Source of the DNA: PGYR01 sp048267165
GTDB lineage: Bacteria > Bacteroidota > Ignavibacteria > Kapaibacteriales > UBA2268
Assembly: GCA_048267165.1 (NCBI GenBank)
Contig: JBLWYD010000004.1
Span: 72,605 to 136,604, forward strand
Length of the DNA stretch: 64,000 bases
Reading direction: 5' to 3'
Within the stretch, counting starts at the first letter, position 1; the number at the start of each line of letters is the position of its first letter. A model generated the notes under the pieces. It had not been told where the DNA came from. It ran no database searches and saw nothing but the letters and a program-made list of their open reading frames with translations. The position numbers and the translations under genes are program-made. Shown one piece after another: positions 1 through 8,254 of this stretch.

Positions 1-176
1 GCGTGCATTTCTTTTTTGAATTTTTCAAAAACAGCTTGCATCATCTCTTCAGTTAGAATTGATGTTGGTTTGTTTTGGATATCGAATCCTTTTGATTGCA
101 AGTATTCTACAATGGTTTCTTTACCAATGTTGATTTCCGATGCAATCTTAAATAATCTTATTTTCTTAACAGCCAT
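1..176 (-). CDS. infB: Translation initiation factor IF-2, N-terminal fragment (cut by window edge)
   Basis: The reverse strand from the ATG at 174-176 reads MAVKKIRLFKIASEINIG and stays open to base 1. This is the small N-terminal domain of FCB-group IF-2 (KKIR-hF-hA-E-N, then a helix pair ending in a KGF motif and an LTEEM motif), which precedes the long linker and GTPase domain lying outside the window. IF-2 delivers initiator tRNA to the 30S subunit. It follows nusA by 49 bp on the same strand, the common nusA-infB order, which supports the call although only 58 codons are visible. The large GTPase domain cannot be checked here. Confidence 0.85.
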   Translation of the reverse strand, partial: MAVKKIRLFKIASEINIGKETIVEYLQSKGFDIQNKPTSILTEEMMQAVFEKFKKEMH

Positions 177-225
177 AAACTTGTATATTTTATTAAATTT
201 TACCCACTAAGGGCATTCTACTGAT

Positions 226-1692
226 TTATTGTTCAGTACTTTCATCTTCTTTTATTTCTTTTTCAACTGAAACTTCTTCCGAAACTTCTTCTTTAACTTC
301 AGTCTCATCTATAACTTCTTTTTCTGTTTCATCAGTAGTAGTAACACTTTCATTTGAATCGATATAACCGATTTCTGCATTCAAAATTCTATCTTTCATT
401 GCGTTTGATTCTCTCTCATCGAACTCGATAAGGATAATAGAACGTAGTTCTAATAGTAACGGCTTAGTCATTCCTTCAATCTCTAGTAACTCTTCAGGAG
501 CTGTTTCTAGGAATTCTCTTGCAGTTTCTATTCTCATAGATACTAACTCATCATATAGGTCATCGCCAAATTCAACTTTGAATTCATCTAAGTCTATATC
601 TTCGCCACCCTCTTTGATAAGAGTTAAGTTGTAACCCGTTAACTTTGATGCTAAACGAACGTTTTGACCGCTCTTGCCTATTGCAAAACTTACTTGATCA
701 TCAGGAACTACTACGTTAGCAGATCTCGTTTCAGTATCAATTTGAACTTCTTTTATTTTAGCAGGAGATAATGCTCTTTTGATAAACTCAGCGTCATCTT
801 CTGACCATTCTACTAAATCTATATTTTCATTATTAAGCTCTCGAACTATAGAGTGAATACGAATTCCCTTCATACCAACACAAGCTCCAACTGGATCAAC
901 TCTGTCATCAAATGACATAACTGCCACTTTTGATCTTTCACCAGCTTCTCTTTCTATAGCTTTGATTTGAATAATCCCATCATAAATTTCAGGAATCTCT
1001 ACTTCAAACAATCTAGATAAGAATTCTTTAGAAGCTCTTGATATGATAATATCAGGGTGTCCACCTTGACTTGAGCGTCTAACTTCTTTTACTACAGCTT
1101 TAATAGTTTGATTCTTTTTGTAACGATATGTTTCACCATGTATCTGCTCTTCACGAGGCATACGAATTTCAACTTTATCGTGTAGAACTAAAATATCGTT
1201 ACGACGAACTTGGTAAATCTCACCAATAATAATGTCGCCAACTTTATTTACATAGTCATTATAAATCTGATCTTTTTCAATATCACGAATTTTTTGATTC
1301 AAGTTTTGTGAAGCTAGAGCAATAAGTCTTCTTCCGAAGTTATCAGCAAGATTGTCTAAAGTAATCTCTTCAATAAATTCTTCACCTGCTTCAAACTCCT
1401 CACCTTCTGGTGCGTGTAAGTTGGCTTGCTCTACGCTTATTTGTAATTCTGGGTCTTCTACTTCATCTACTATATCTCTCATCATATAGATTTCAATATC
1501 ACCTTGTTGCATATTAACTATGATATCAAAGTTAGATTCCATACCGTATTTTTTTCTTACTATCATAGACAGTGTTTCTTCCAAAACACCTTGAAGTAAA
1601 TCTCTATCAATATTCTTTGATTTCGCCATATCAGCAAATGCTTCTATGATCATTTTTTTGTCAATTGTATGTTTGGCTTTTTTTCGTGCCAT
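226..1692 (-). CDS. nusA: Transcription termination/antitermination protein NusA
   Basis: NusA binds RNA polymerase and nascent RNA and controls pausing, termination and antitermination. The 488-residue product has the N-terminal polymerase-binding domain (about 1-135), an S1 domain (about 150-215), two KH domains (the second with the AIGKSGQNVRLA GxxG-type motif near residue 337) and a short helix-hairpin-helix-like segment near 400. The last 50 residues are a Glu/Thr/Val-rich acidic tail rather than the acidic repeats of proteobacterial NusA. The 13 basic residues before MIIEAF are somewhat long, so a start at 1653 is possible, but the ATG at 1692 is first after the promoter. rimP, usually just upstream, is absent; a divergent acyl-CoA dehydrogenase is there instead. 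Confidence 0.95.
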   Translation of the reverse strand: MARKKAKHTIDKKMIIEAFADMAKSKNIDRDLLQGVLEETLSMIVRKKYGMESNFDIIVNMQQGDIEIYMMRDIVDEVEDPELQISVEQANLHAPEGEEFEAGEEFIEEITLDNLADNFGRRLIALASQNLNQKIRDIEKDQIYNDYVNKVGDIIIGEIYQVRRNDILVLHDKVEIRMPREEQIHGETYRYKKNQTIKAVVKEVRRSSQGGHPDIIISRASKEFLSRLFEVEIPEIYDGIIQIKAIEREAGERSKVAVMSFDDRVDPVGACVGMKGIRIHSIVRELNNENIDLVEWSEDDAEFIKRALSPAKIKEVQIDTETRSANVVVPDDQVSFAIGKSGQNVRLASKLTGYNLTLIKEGGEDIDLDEFKVEFGDDLYDELVSMRIETAREFLETAPEELLEIEGMTKPLLLELRSIILIEFDERESNAMKDRILNAEIGYIDSNESVTTTDETEKEVIDETEVKEEVSEEVSVEKEIKEDESTEQ

Positions 1693-1714
1693 TTTTCAAT
1701 AACCATTAATAAAT

Positions 1715-1736
1715 AAAAAATGGGCTCTTTGGCCCA
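1715..1736 (-). promoter_or_regulatory. Terminator-like hairpin in the nusA leader
   Basis: On the minus strand TGGGC-CAAAGA-GCCCA (1736-1721) is followed at once by six T (1720-1715), 22 bases before the nusA start codon. It has the form of an intrinsic terminator and lies in what should be the 5' untranslated region of nusA. An attenuator or a leader-stabilising hairpin are both possible; no alternative antiterminator helix was identified. Confidence 0.5.
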
Positions 1737-1747
1737 ACGATGTCATA

Positions 1748-1777
1748 CAAAAATAAGAAAAATTATATAATCAACAA
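1748..1777 (-). promoter_or_regulatory. Predicted nusA promoter, Bacteroidota-type
   Basis: On the minus strand TTG (1777-1775), a 19-base spacer, then TATTTTTG (1755-1748), matching TTG-N19-TAnnTTTG. The predicted start site near 1741 would put the leader hairpin at the very 5' end of the transcript. The motif matches are seen; promoter activity is inferred. Confidence 0.5.
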
Positions 1778-1821
1778 TGTTATTGGCTTATTATATTGAA
1801 TTTCGTTTAATCATTTATTAT

Positions 1822-1829
1822 TAACTTTG
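1822..1829 (+). promoter_or_regulatory. Possible -7 element for the acyl-CoA dehydrogenase gene
   Basis: TAACTTTG matches TAnnTTTG, with a predicted start about 20 bases before the ATG. The only upstream TTG (1796-1798) is 23 bases away, longer than the usual 19, so this is weak. Confidence 0.3.
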
Positions 1830-1857
1830 TATAAATTAAAATTTGAGGAATACAAAA

Positions 1858-3021
1858 ATGGCTTTTCAAGGGACAGATTTTTTCAGAATAGATGAACTAT
1901 ATACTGAAGAAGAATTAATGGTTAGAGACTCTGTAAGAGAGTTTGTAGATGAACAAATAGTTCCTATTATAGAGGAACATTATATGCAAGGTACATTCCC
2001 TATGGAGCTAACTGAGAAGTTAGGAAATCTTGGGATGTTTGGCATTAAGACTTCTGAGAAATACGGTGGAGCTGGTGCTAACTACACGACTTACGGCTTA
2101 GCGATGCAAGAATTAGAAAGAGGTGATTCAGGCGTTCGTTCATTCGCTTCTGTACAAAATTCACTTGTTATGTTTCCAATTGAGGCTTACGCAAGTGAAG
2201 AGAAAAAACAAGAATGGTTACCCAAATTAGCAACAGGAAAAGCTATAGGTTGTTTCGGGCTTACCGAACCAGATCACGGTTCTAATCCGAGTGGTATGCT
2301 TACAAATGCCAAGAAAATAGATGGGGGTTACTTGCTTAATGGTGCAAAGATGTGGATAACTAATGGTACCCTTGCTGACGTTGCTGTAGTTTGGGCAAAA
2401 CTAGATGGAAGAATAACTGGATTCCTAGTAGAAAAAGGAATGAAAGGTTTTTCTGCTCCAGTTATGAAAAACAAACACTCACTAAGAGCTTCTGTAACTT
2501 CTGAACTAATCTTTCAAGATGTAGAAGTTCCTGAGATAAACAGATTAAATATAGATGGTCTAAAAGGCCCACTTAGCTGTCTTACTCAAGCTAGATTTGG
2601 TATTGCTTATGGTACAATTGGTGCTGCTATGCAAGTTTACGAATCATCTATAAACTATGCAAAATCGAGAATACAGTTCGACAAACCAATCGCTGGTTTC
2701 CAATTAGTACAAGACAAATTAGTTCATATATTCGACGAAATATCTAAAGCTCAATTAATTGCTTACAGAGTAGGAAGACTTATGGAGTCTGGTAACTTTT
2801 TACCAGAACACATATCTTTTGCGAAAAGAAACAATGTAAAAATGGCTTTGGAATCTTGTAGAATAGCAAGAGAAATACATGGTGCTAACGGAATACTAAA
2901 CGAATACCCAATAATGCGTCATGCTAATAATTTAGAGTCAGTATATACGTATGAAGGAACTCACGATATACATACTCTAATTTTGGGTCAACATATAACT
3001 GGAATACCAGCATTCAAATGA
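1858..3021 (+). CDS. Acyl-CoA dehydrogenase, glutaryl-CoA dehydrogenase type
   Basis: FAD enzyme that oxidises an acyl-CoA at the alpha-beta bond; the glutaryl-CoA dehydrogenase class also decarboxylates glutaryl-CoA to crotonyl-CoA in lysine/tryptophan breakdown. The 387-residue product has the FAD-binding motif GCFGLTEPDHGSNPSGM, the MWITNG strand, and near residue 365 the YEGTHDIHTLILGQ motif, whose Glu is the catalytic base and whose form is characteristic of the glutaryl-CoA group. The ATG at 1858 is chosen over a TTG at 1843 because GAGGAA (1845-1850) is a good ribosome site for it. The stop overlaps the hsp33 start (ATGA). Substrate is inferred from motif similarity; an enoyl-CoA hydratase lies far away at 54060. 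Confidence 0.85.
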   Translation: MAFQGTDFFRIDELYTEEELMVRDSVREFVDEQIVPIIEEHYMQGTFPMELTEKLGNLGMFGIKTSEKYGGAGANYTTYGLAMQELERGDSGVRSFASVQNSLVMFPIEAYASEEKKQEWLPKLATGKAIGCFGLTEPDHGSNPSGMLTNAKKIDGGYLLNGAKMWITNGTLADVAVVWAKLDGRITGFLVEKGMKGFSAPVMKNKHSLRASVTSELIFQDVEVPEINRLNIDGLKGPLSCLTQARFGIAYGTIGAAMQVYESSINYAKSRIQFDKPIAGFQLVQDKLVHIFDEISKAQLIAYRVGRLMESGNFLPEHISFAKRNNVKMALESCRIAREIHGANGILNEYPIMRHANNLESVYTYEGTHDIHTLILGQHITGIPAFK

Positions 3022-3926
3022 AATCTAACGAAGAAATAAAAAAAGAATTACGACTAAGGGACAGAGTAATAAGAGTACTTGCTAAAGATAAACAAATACG
3101 AGCTATAGCAATAAAAAACACTGTAGCCGTACAAACGGCACAGAAGAATCATGATTTGGGGTTTGTACCTGCTACATTATTAGCTAAACTACTATCGGCT
3201 ACTTCAATGGTAGCTTCTACACTTAAGGGTGAAGAAAGAGTTGTACTAGAGACGAATAGTGATGGACACATCTCTAAAATATTTGCTGAGGCTCTTAGTG
3301 TTGGTGAAGTACGCGGATATGCTGTCCAGTCTAAGAATATAAATCTAGATGAAGTAGTAAATAGTGACTTTATTGGATTAGGGCTGCTAACAGTTAGTAA
3401 AGTACTTTACAATAGATCTGAGCCAAATAACGGGATTATTGAAATAATTAAAGGTGATATAGCTACCGATGTGGCGTATTACTTTACTCAATCCGAGCAG
3501 ATACCTACTTCTATTATACTTGATGTTGCTCTTGATGAAAATGGAATAATTACCCACTCGGGTGGTATTATGATTCAAGCTCTACCGGGTGCATCTGAGG
3601 AAGACCTTGCTATGGTTGTAGATAATCTGCAGAGTCTGGATAGACTTTCAGAATTATTAAAGCAAGATAAAACCCCTGAAGAAATAATAGCAGAAGTACT
3701 TCCGTTTGAATACACACTGCTTGACTCAACTCAAGTGGATTTCTTTTGTAGATGCTCGAAAGATAAGTTTATAAATAGTTTGGTGACTTTCCCTCACAAG
3801 ATGATTGTGGAGATGGAAGAGAATAACGAGAATGAGCTTGTTTGCCAATATTGCAATGCACACTATGAACTGGAAACAGAAGACTTTGATAAGCTAAAGG
3901 AAATAACTTTAGCAAAGAGTAATTGA
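3018..3926 (+). CDS. hslO: Redox-regulated chaperone Hsp33
   Basis: Hsp33 is a cytoplasmic holdase switched on by oxidation of a zinc-binding cysteine cluster. The four cysteines are present: CRC near residue 243 and CQYC near 275, in the order CxC...CxxC typical of the family. The upstream body carries the family pattern (GxVRGYA-like strand near residue 97, the GG-hhhQ-LP segment near 185). Length (302) is normal. It overlaps the preceding dehydrogenase by four bases, so the two are translationally coupled; a link between an electron-transferring flavoenzyme and an oxidative-stress chaperone is plausible but only inferred. A bidirectional terminator follows. Confidence 0.93.
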   Translation: MKSNEEIKKELRLRDRVIRVLAKDKQIRAIAIKNTVAVQTAQKNHDLGFVPATLLAKLLSATSMVASTLKGEERVVLETNSDGHISKIFAEALSVGEVRGYAVQSKNINLDEVVNSDFIGLGLLTVSKVLYNRSEPNNGIIEIIKGDIATDVAYYFTQSEQIPTSIILDVALDENGIITHSGGIMIQALPGASEEDLAMVVDNLQSLDRLSELLKQDKTPEEIIAEVLPFEYTLLDSTQVDFFCRCSKDKFINSLVTFPHKMIVEMEENNENELVCQYCNAHYELETEDFDKLKEITLAKSN

Positions 3927-3955
3927 GAAGTTGAAGAAATATCGAATTAAAATAG

Positions 3956-3988
3956 AAAAAGGGGCTAATTTTAATTGCCCCTTTTTTT
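3956..3988. terminator. Bidirectional intrinsic terminator
   Basis: AAAAAGGGGC (3956-3965), an 11-base AT loop and GCCCCTTTTTTT (3977-3988) form a symmetric hairpin with a U-tract in both directions. It lies between the converging hslO and OmpA-like genes and overlaps the stop codon of the latter. Confidence 0.85.
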
Positions 3989-5582
3989 ATATTATCTTGA
4001 ATTCGATTCTTCTGTTCTTAGCCATAGCTTTCTTAGTTCCACTACTGTCTAGTGGTTTTGATTCGCCGAATCCTTTGGCTTTTAGGCGAGTTGGTGATAT
4101 TCCTTTCTTTATCAGGTAGAACATAACTGCCTCTGCCCTATCAACTGATAATCTTTGATTTACATCTTCGTTTCCTTCTTGGTCAGTGTGACCCTGTACT
4201 TCGATTTTTATATCCTTCTCTCTTTCTAACCAGTTATAAATATCATCAAGTATAAGCTCTGATTCTACTCTAATCTCTGCACTACCCGTTAAGAAATGAA
4301 TTCCCTTCGGTTTGTAAGTCTCCCCTTTCTTAATCTTTTCTATTTCTTGAACTATTATTACTGTATCAGGTTTAGATTTTACGAATACCGTATCTCTTAA
4401 CTTTATTTCTTTTACGAATGCTTCAGTCTGAGGACAACCATGCAATATTTTTATACCGAAAACTGAAGGGCATTTATCATCTTTATCAGGAATACCGTCG
4501 CCATCAGTGTCACCTTTCATAGGGTCACTGCCAGCTTTTATTTCTTCAATGTCGGTCATCCCATCTCTATCAGAATCAGCAATATTAGGATTGGAATTGT
4601 GAAGCATTACTTCTTCATAGTCGCTTAGACCATCTTTATCAGTATCTGCATCGTTTAGATTAGTAGCATTTGCAACTTCTTGTGCATCAGTTAGGCCATC
4701 ACCATCTGAATCTATTGAAAGTGGATTTGATTTATAAAGGTGAATCTCATCATAATCACTTATTCCGTCATCATCGGTATCAGCTTTATATGGGTAAGTT
4801 CCATATTCTTGTTCCTCATCATTAGTCAGTCCATCGTTGTCAGGATCATTATCACTGAAAAGGTAATATGATAGCTTCATCCCAATTTCACCTATTCCAT
4901 CTGTATTAGCAACAGAACCAGCGGGAGGTATTTGTGCATAACCATCTACCCAATCTGTAGTTAGTATATGATAAGATGCATGAACCCCAAGCGATAATTC
5001 TCTATATAAGAAAACATCTATCCCCATACCACCAACTGGATGGAAATCTATTTCATCTTGAACTTTAAATTCAGGATAGTGAATTCTATCTCCACCGGGA
5101 TCTAATGGACTTTCTTGTATGTCTTGATTTTGGAAAGATAATACTGAGAAACCACCAAATATATAGTAGTTAACTTGGGAACGAGGAAAAATATTTAAAA
5201 ATAATAAGAAATCGACAGTTGTAATTTTTGTTGTTCGCTCATAAGCTAACTTATCAGCATCTAAGAAATACTCTCTTGGAAATTGTCTTTGGAAGTCCTC
5301 ACCGAGTCTGTTTATATATCGGCGTTCATATTTGAGGTATCCTGTTCCTCCTCTAGCACCAATGGCGAATTCTGGAACATAAGGAAGGAAATAGCGGGTA
5401 AAAAAGCCACCAGCATAACCCACATTATTATCAGTAAACTCACCGAAGTACTTAGTCAAATAACCTGTAGCACCAACTTCTAATCTACCATCAGCATATA
5501 TGCCCTCTTTTACGAAGGATTGCGATTGTGCTGAAATTGTTAATGCAATAATTACTATTAGAATTGTGTTTATCAACTTCAT
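3987..5582 (-). CDS. OmpA-family outer membrane protein with thrombospondin type 3 repeats
   Basis: Likely an outer-membrane barrel tethered to peptidoglycan. From N to C: a signal peptide (MKLINTILIVIIALTISAQS), a beta-strand-rich barrel of about 220 residues, five or so calcium-binding DxDxDG thrombospondin-3 repeats (roughly residues 240-370, e.g. DTDGDGIPDKDD), a CPxxxG...CP pair, and a C-terminal OmpA domain with the peptidoglycan-binding signature (FLTGSAEI, QGHTDQEG, NQRLSVDRAEAV, GFGESKP). I prefer the ATG at 5582, which gives a clean signal peptide; an upstream ATG at 5600 adds six residues. It follows purA by 34 bp and may be cotranscribed. The architecture is common in FCB bacteria; the ligand is unknown. 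Confidence 0.88.
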   Translation of the reverse strand: MKLINTILIVIIALTISAQSQSFVKEGIYADGRLEVGATGYLTKYFGEFTDNNVGYAGGFFTRYFLPYVPEFAIGARGGTGYLKYERRYINRLGEDFQRQFPREYFLDADKLAYERTTKITTVDFLLFLNIFPRSQVNYYIFGGFSVLSFQNQDIQESPLDPGGDRIHYPEFKVQDEIDFHPVGGMGIDVFLYRELSLGVHASYHILTTDWVDGYAQIPPAGSVANTDGIGEIGMKLSYYLFSDNDPDNDGLTNDEEQEYGTYPYKADTDDDGISDYDEIHLYKSNPLSIDSDGDGLTDAQEVANATNLNDADTDKDGLSDYEEVMLHNSNPNIADSDRDGMTDIEEIKAGSDPMKGDTDGDGIPDKDDKCPSVFGIKILHGCPQTEAFVKEIKLRDTVFVKSKPDTVIIVQEIEKIKKGETYKPKGIHFLTGSAEIRVESELILDDIYNWLEREKDIKIEVQGHTDQEGNEDVNQRLSVDRAEAVMFYLIKKGISPTRLKAKGFGESKPLDSSGTKKAMAKNRRIEFKII

Positions 5583-5616
5583 ATTATATAAACACTTCAT
5601 TTGTTAATTGGTTATT

Positions 5617-6891
5617 TTATCTAACTATTGTGTCATTTCTATCAGGAGATACAGATATTAATGATATTTTAGCACCTGTGAATTCTTCGATGAAGTCTAT
5701 ATAGTCTTTTACTTCTGCAGGAAATTCATCATAAGTTTTGAATTCACTAGTATCAGTGTTCCAGCCTTTGAAAGTTTTGTAAACTAACTCAAGATTATTG
5801 AATTTCTGCATATCAACTGGGAACGAATTTAGTATCTTTCCGTTGATAGTATATCCGGTACAAACTTTAATCTCATTTAGACCATCTAAGACATCAAGTT
5901 TAGTCAAAACAATATTACTAATACCATTTATCATAACTGAGTATTTCAATGCAAATAGATCTAACCAACCACATCTACGAGGTCTGCCCGTTGTTGCACC
6001 AAACTCATGGCCAACTGTTGCTAATTGCTTTCCTATCTCGTCATCTAATTGAGTAGGAAATGGACCATTACCTACGCGAGTAGTGTAAGCTTTTACTATA
6101 CCGATAATTTCATCTACGCTTGTAGGAGGAATACCTAATCCTGTACATGCTCCACCCGAAGTAGGATTTGAGCTTGTAACAAATGGGTATGTTCCGTGAT
6201 CTAAATCTAGTAATGCTCCTTGAGCACCTTCAACTAGTATTTCTTTTCCTTCAGCTATATAATTATTCAGTAAGGTAGAAATATCAGTAACATAAGGATC
6301 TATTAACTTGTCAAATTCAATATATTTTTCGACAATTGCATCTACGTCTAATTCATCATGTCCATAGATTTTAGTTAATACTTCATTGTATTCACTAATA
6401 TTATATCTTAATTTTTCTTCGAAGTCTTTTCTATCTAATAAATCAACTATTCTGATACCTGTTCTCTTAGCTTTATCGATATAAGCTGGGCCTATACCTC
6501 TGCCAGTAGTACCAATAGATTTATCAGAATTATGCGACTCACGAACTGTGTCCATCATTTTGTGGTAAGGCATAATAAGGTGAGCTTTATGACTGATGAA
6601 CAATCTTCCAGTTACATCTATATTATGCGACTCTAGCATTTCTATTTCTTCCATCAAGGCAACCGGGTCTATTACAACACCATTACCAATCACACATTTT
6701 GTAGATGGATTTAGAATTCCAGAAGGTATTAAGTGTAATACATACTTCTTATCATCTATAACTATGGTGTGTCCAGCGTTAGCCCCACCTTGGAATCTAG
6801 CAACTATATCAGCATTGGCACTTAGTAAATCTACTATTTTGCCTTTTCCTTCATCACCCCATTGGGCACCGACTATAACTTTTACACTCAT
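5617..6891 (-). CDS. purA: Adenylosuccinate synthetase
   Basis: Catalyses the GTP-dependent condensation of IMP and aspartate, the first committed step to AMP, in the cytoplasm. The 424-residue protein has the P-loop GAQWGDEGKGK at residues 8-18 with the catalytic Asp, the IMP-binding GTTGRGIGPAY motif near 130, GAQGALLDLDHGTYPFVT near 220, and the TTGRPRRCGWLD signature near 298. Length is normal. A terminator separates it from the secDF operon upstream on the same strand, so it probably has its own promoter in the 78-bp gap, although I found no convincing match. Confidence 0.97.
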   Translation of the reverse strand: MSVKVIVGAQWGDEGKGKIVDLLSANADIVARFQGGANAGHTIVIDDKKYVLHLIPSGILNPSTKCVIGNGVVIDPVALMEEIEMLESHNIDVTGRLFISHKAHLIMPYHKMMDTVRESHNSDKSIGTTGRGIGPAYIDKAKRTGIRIVDLLDRKDFEEKLRYNISEYNEVLTKIYGHDELDVDAIVEKYIEFDKLIDPYVTDISTLLNNYIAEGKEILVEGAQGALLDLDHGTYPFVTSSNPTSGGACTGLGIPPTSVDEIIGIVKAYTTRVGNGPFPTQLDDEIGKQLATVGHEFGATTGRPRRCGWLDLFALKYSVMINGISNIVLTKLDVLDGLNEIKVCTGYTINGKILNSFPVDMQKFNNLELVYKTFKGWNTDTSEFKTYDEFPAEVKDYIDFIEEFTGAKISLISVSPDRNDTIVR

Positions 6892-6910
6892 TTTTATACC
6901 TTGAAATAGA

Positions 6911-6942
6911 AAACAAAAACTCCGAACTTGAATGTCCGGAGT
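6911..6942 (-). terminator. Intrinsic terminator of the secD-secF-STAS operon
   Basis: On the minus strand ACTCCG (6942-6937) and CGGAGT (6924-6919) pair around a 12-base loop and are followed by TTTTTGTTTT. It stands between the STAS gene and purA. Confidence 0.65.
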
Positions 6943-6969
6943 ATAAAAAATTCCTTTTTAGACCCCTGA

Positions 6970-7299
6970 TTAATCTACTTTCTTTGCAGAATCCAAGGTG
7001 TCTTTTATTGTCAATATTTGAGTCAAATTCGTAATCTTGAACAGTTCTAGTATCTTTTCACTAGGAGCAGCAATAACAAGTTTACACTTATTTTTTGTGC
7101 AACTAGTATGAGCACCAACTATCATACCTAGTCCAGAACTATTCAGAACTTTCACATCAGATAAGTCCACAATGACTTTAGTTGGATTCGAGCTTAGAGC
7201 ATCTTCTACAAGAGAAGAGAACTCTATTACTTGAGTACCACCTAATACCTCACTAGGAAGACTAAGTACTGACACATTATTTTCGTTAGTTAATTTCAT
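6970..7299 (-). CDS. STAS-domain protein, anti-sigma-factor antagonist type
   Basis: A 109-residue single STAS domain of the SpoIIAA/RsbV class. These proteins are switched by phosphorylation of a conserved serine and bind an anti-sigma kinase or other partner. The fold pattern is clear: strand KVIVDLSDVKVLNSSGLGM near residues 38-56 carries the phosphorylatable Ser in the NSSGLG loop, followed by the KLVIAAPSEKI strand-helix. It starts two bases after the secF stop, so it is expressed with the protein-export genes. No kinase partner is encoded nearby, so the target is unknown. Some FCB bacteria use such proteins for envelope rather than sigma control; that is only a possibility here. Confidence 0.85.
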   Translation of the reverse strand: MKLTNENNVSVLSLPSEVLGGTQVIEFSSLVEDALSSNPTKVIVDLSDVKVLNSSGLGMIVGAHTSCTKNKCKLVIAAPSEKILELFKITNLTQILTIKDTLDSAKKVD

Positions 7300-7301
7300 A
7301 T

Positions 7302-8237
7302 TTACGCTGTTATTGTTTTAACATCATTCTCACCAACATCAGTTTTCTTGACATTAGAGAAGTACCATAGAGCAAATGGAGTAGCTATAAATATAGAAGA
7401 ATAAGTACCAACTATAAATCCTACTAACATTGTAAATGCGAAACCTTCTAGTGTTGGTCCACCAAAGAATAATAGAACTAATAGTACTATTTCTGTAGTC
7501 AATGTAGTATTTACTGATCTAGAAAGTGTTTCGTTTATACTTCTATTGAAAATACTAACTAATGACTTTCCTTTCATCAAATCTCTATTCTCTCTAACCC
7601 TATCAAAAATAATTACTGTATCATTAATAGAATAACCAACTACAGTTAACATAGCAGCTAGTATAGTCTGATCAATTTCAAGACTAAATATGCCTGTTTT
7701 CTGGAATATGATAACTATTAAGAATGTAACCATAATATCATGTACTAATGCTACTAATGCAGCTAAACCAAAACTAAACTCGAATCGGAATGCCAGGTAT
7801 AGTAGAATAACAATTGCAGAGAATAAAATAGCTAAGAATGCTTGAGAACGCATCTCGTTACCAATCTTAGGGCCTATTTTATCTACTTTTAATACTTCGT
7901 GTGGATTATCAGAAAACTTACTGTTAAGTCCATTTTTTAGAATTTCAGGTGCATTATCAGAATCTTGAATCCGAATTAAGAAAGAACCTTCAGAACCGAA
8001 AGTTTTAATCTCGCTAGATTCAAATCCAATTTCACTAACAGCAGTTCTTAATTCAGATGTTGACATTGACTTCTCAAATTTAACACCTACTTCTGTACCA
8101 CCTGTAAAGTCGATACCGAATTTAGGAGGAAAAACGAAAGCTATAATCAATCCAAATACTATTGTGCTAAGTGATACTGTTAATAGTATTTTTCTCTTAG
8201 CGACGAAATCTATGTTTGTTTTATCAAAAAATTGCAT
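7302..8237 (-). CDS. secF: Protein translocase subunit SecF
   Basis: Inner-membrane partner of SecD that helps pull proteins across the membrane using the proton gradient. The 311-residue protein has six membrane helices: one near residue 20 followed by the FGIDFTGGTEV motif at 42-52, a periplasmic domain (about 50-125), then five helices including the family motifs VGYSINDTVIIFDRVREN (near 200) and the GPTLEGFAFTMLVGFIVG segment. AAGGAAA precedes the ATG, giving a reasonable ribosome site. It follows secD by 17 bp and precedes the STAS gene by two. Confidence 0.96.
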   Translation of the reverse strand: MQFFDKTNIDFVAKRKILLTVSLSTIVFGLIIAFVFPPKFGIDFTGGTEVGVKFEKSMSTSELRTAVSEIGFESSEIKTFGSEGSFLIRIQDSDNAPEILKNGLNSKFSDNPHEVLKVDKIGPKIGNEMRSQAFLAILFSAIVILLYLAFRFEFSFGLAALVALVHDIMVTFLIVIIFQKTGIFSLEIDQTILAAMLTVVGYSINDTVIIFDRVRENRDLMKGKSLVSIFNRSINETLSRSVNTTLTTEIVLLVLLFFGGPTLEGFAFTMLVGFIVGTYSSIFIATPFALWYFSNVKKTDVGENDVKTITA

Positions 8238-8254
8238 TTTTATTTCCTTTCAGA

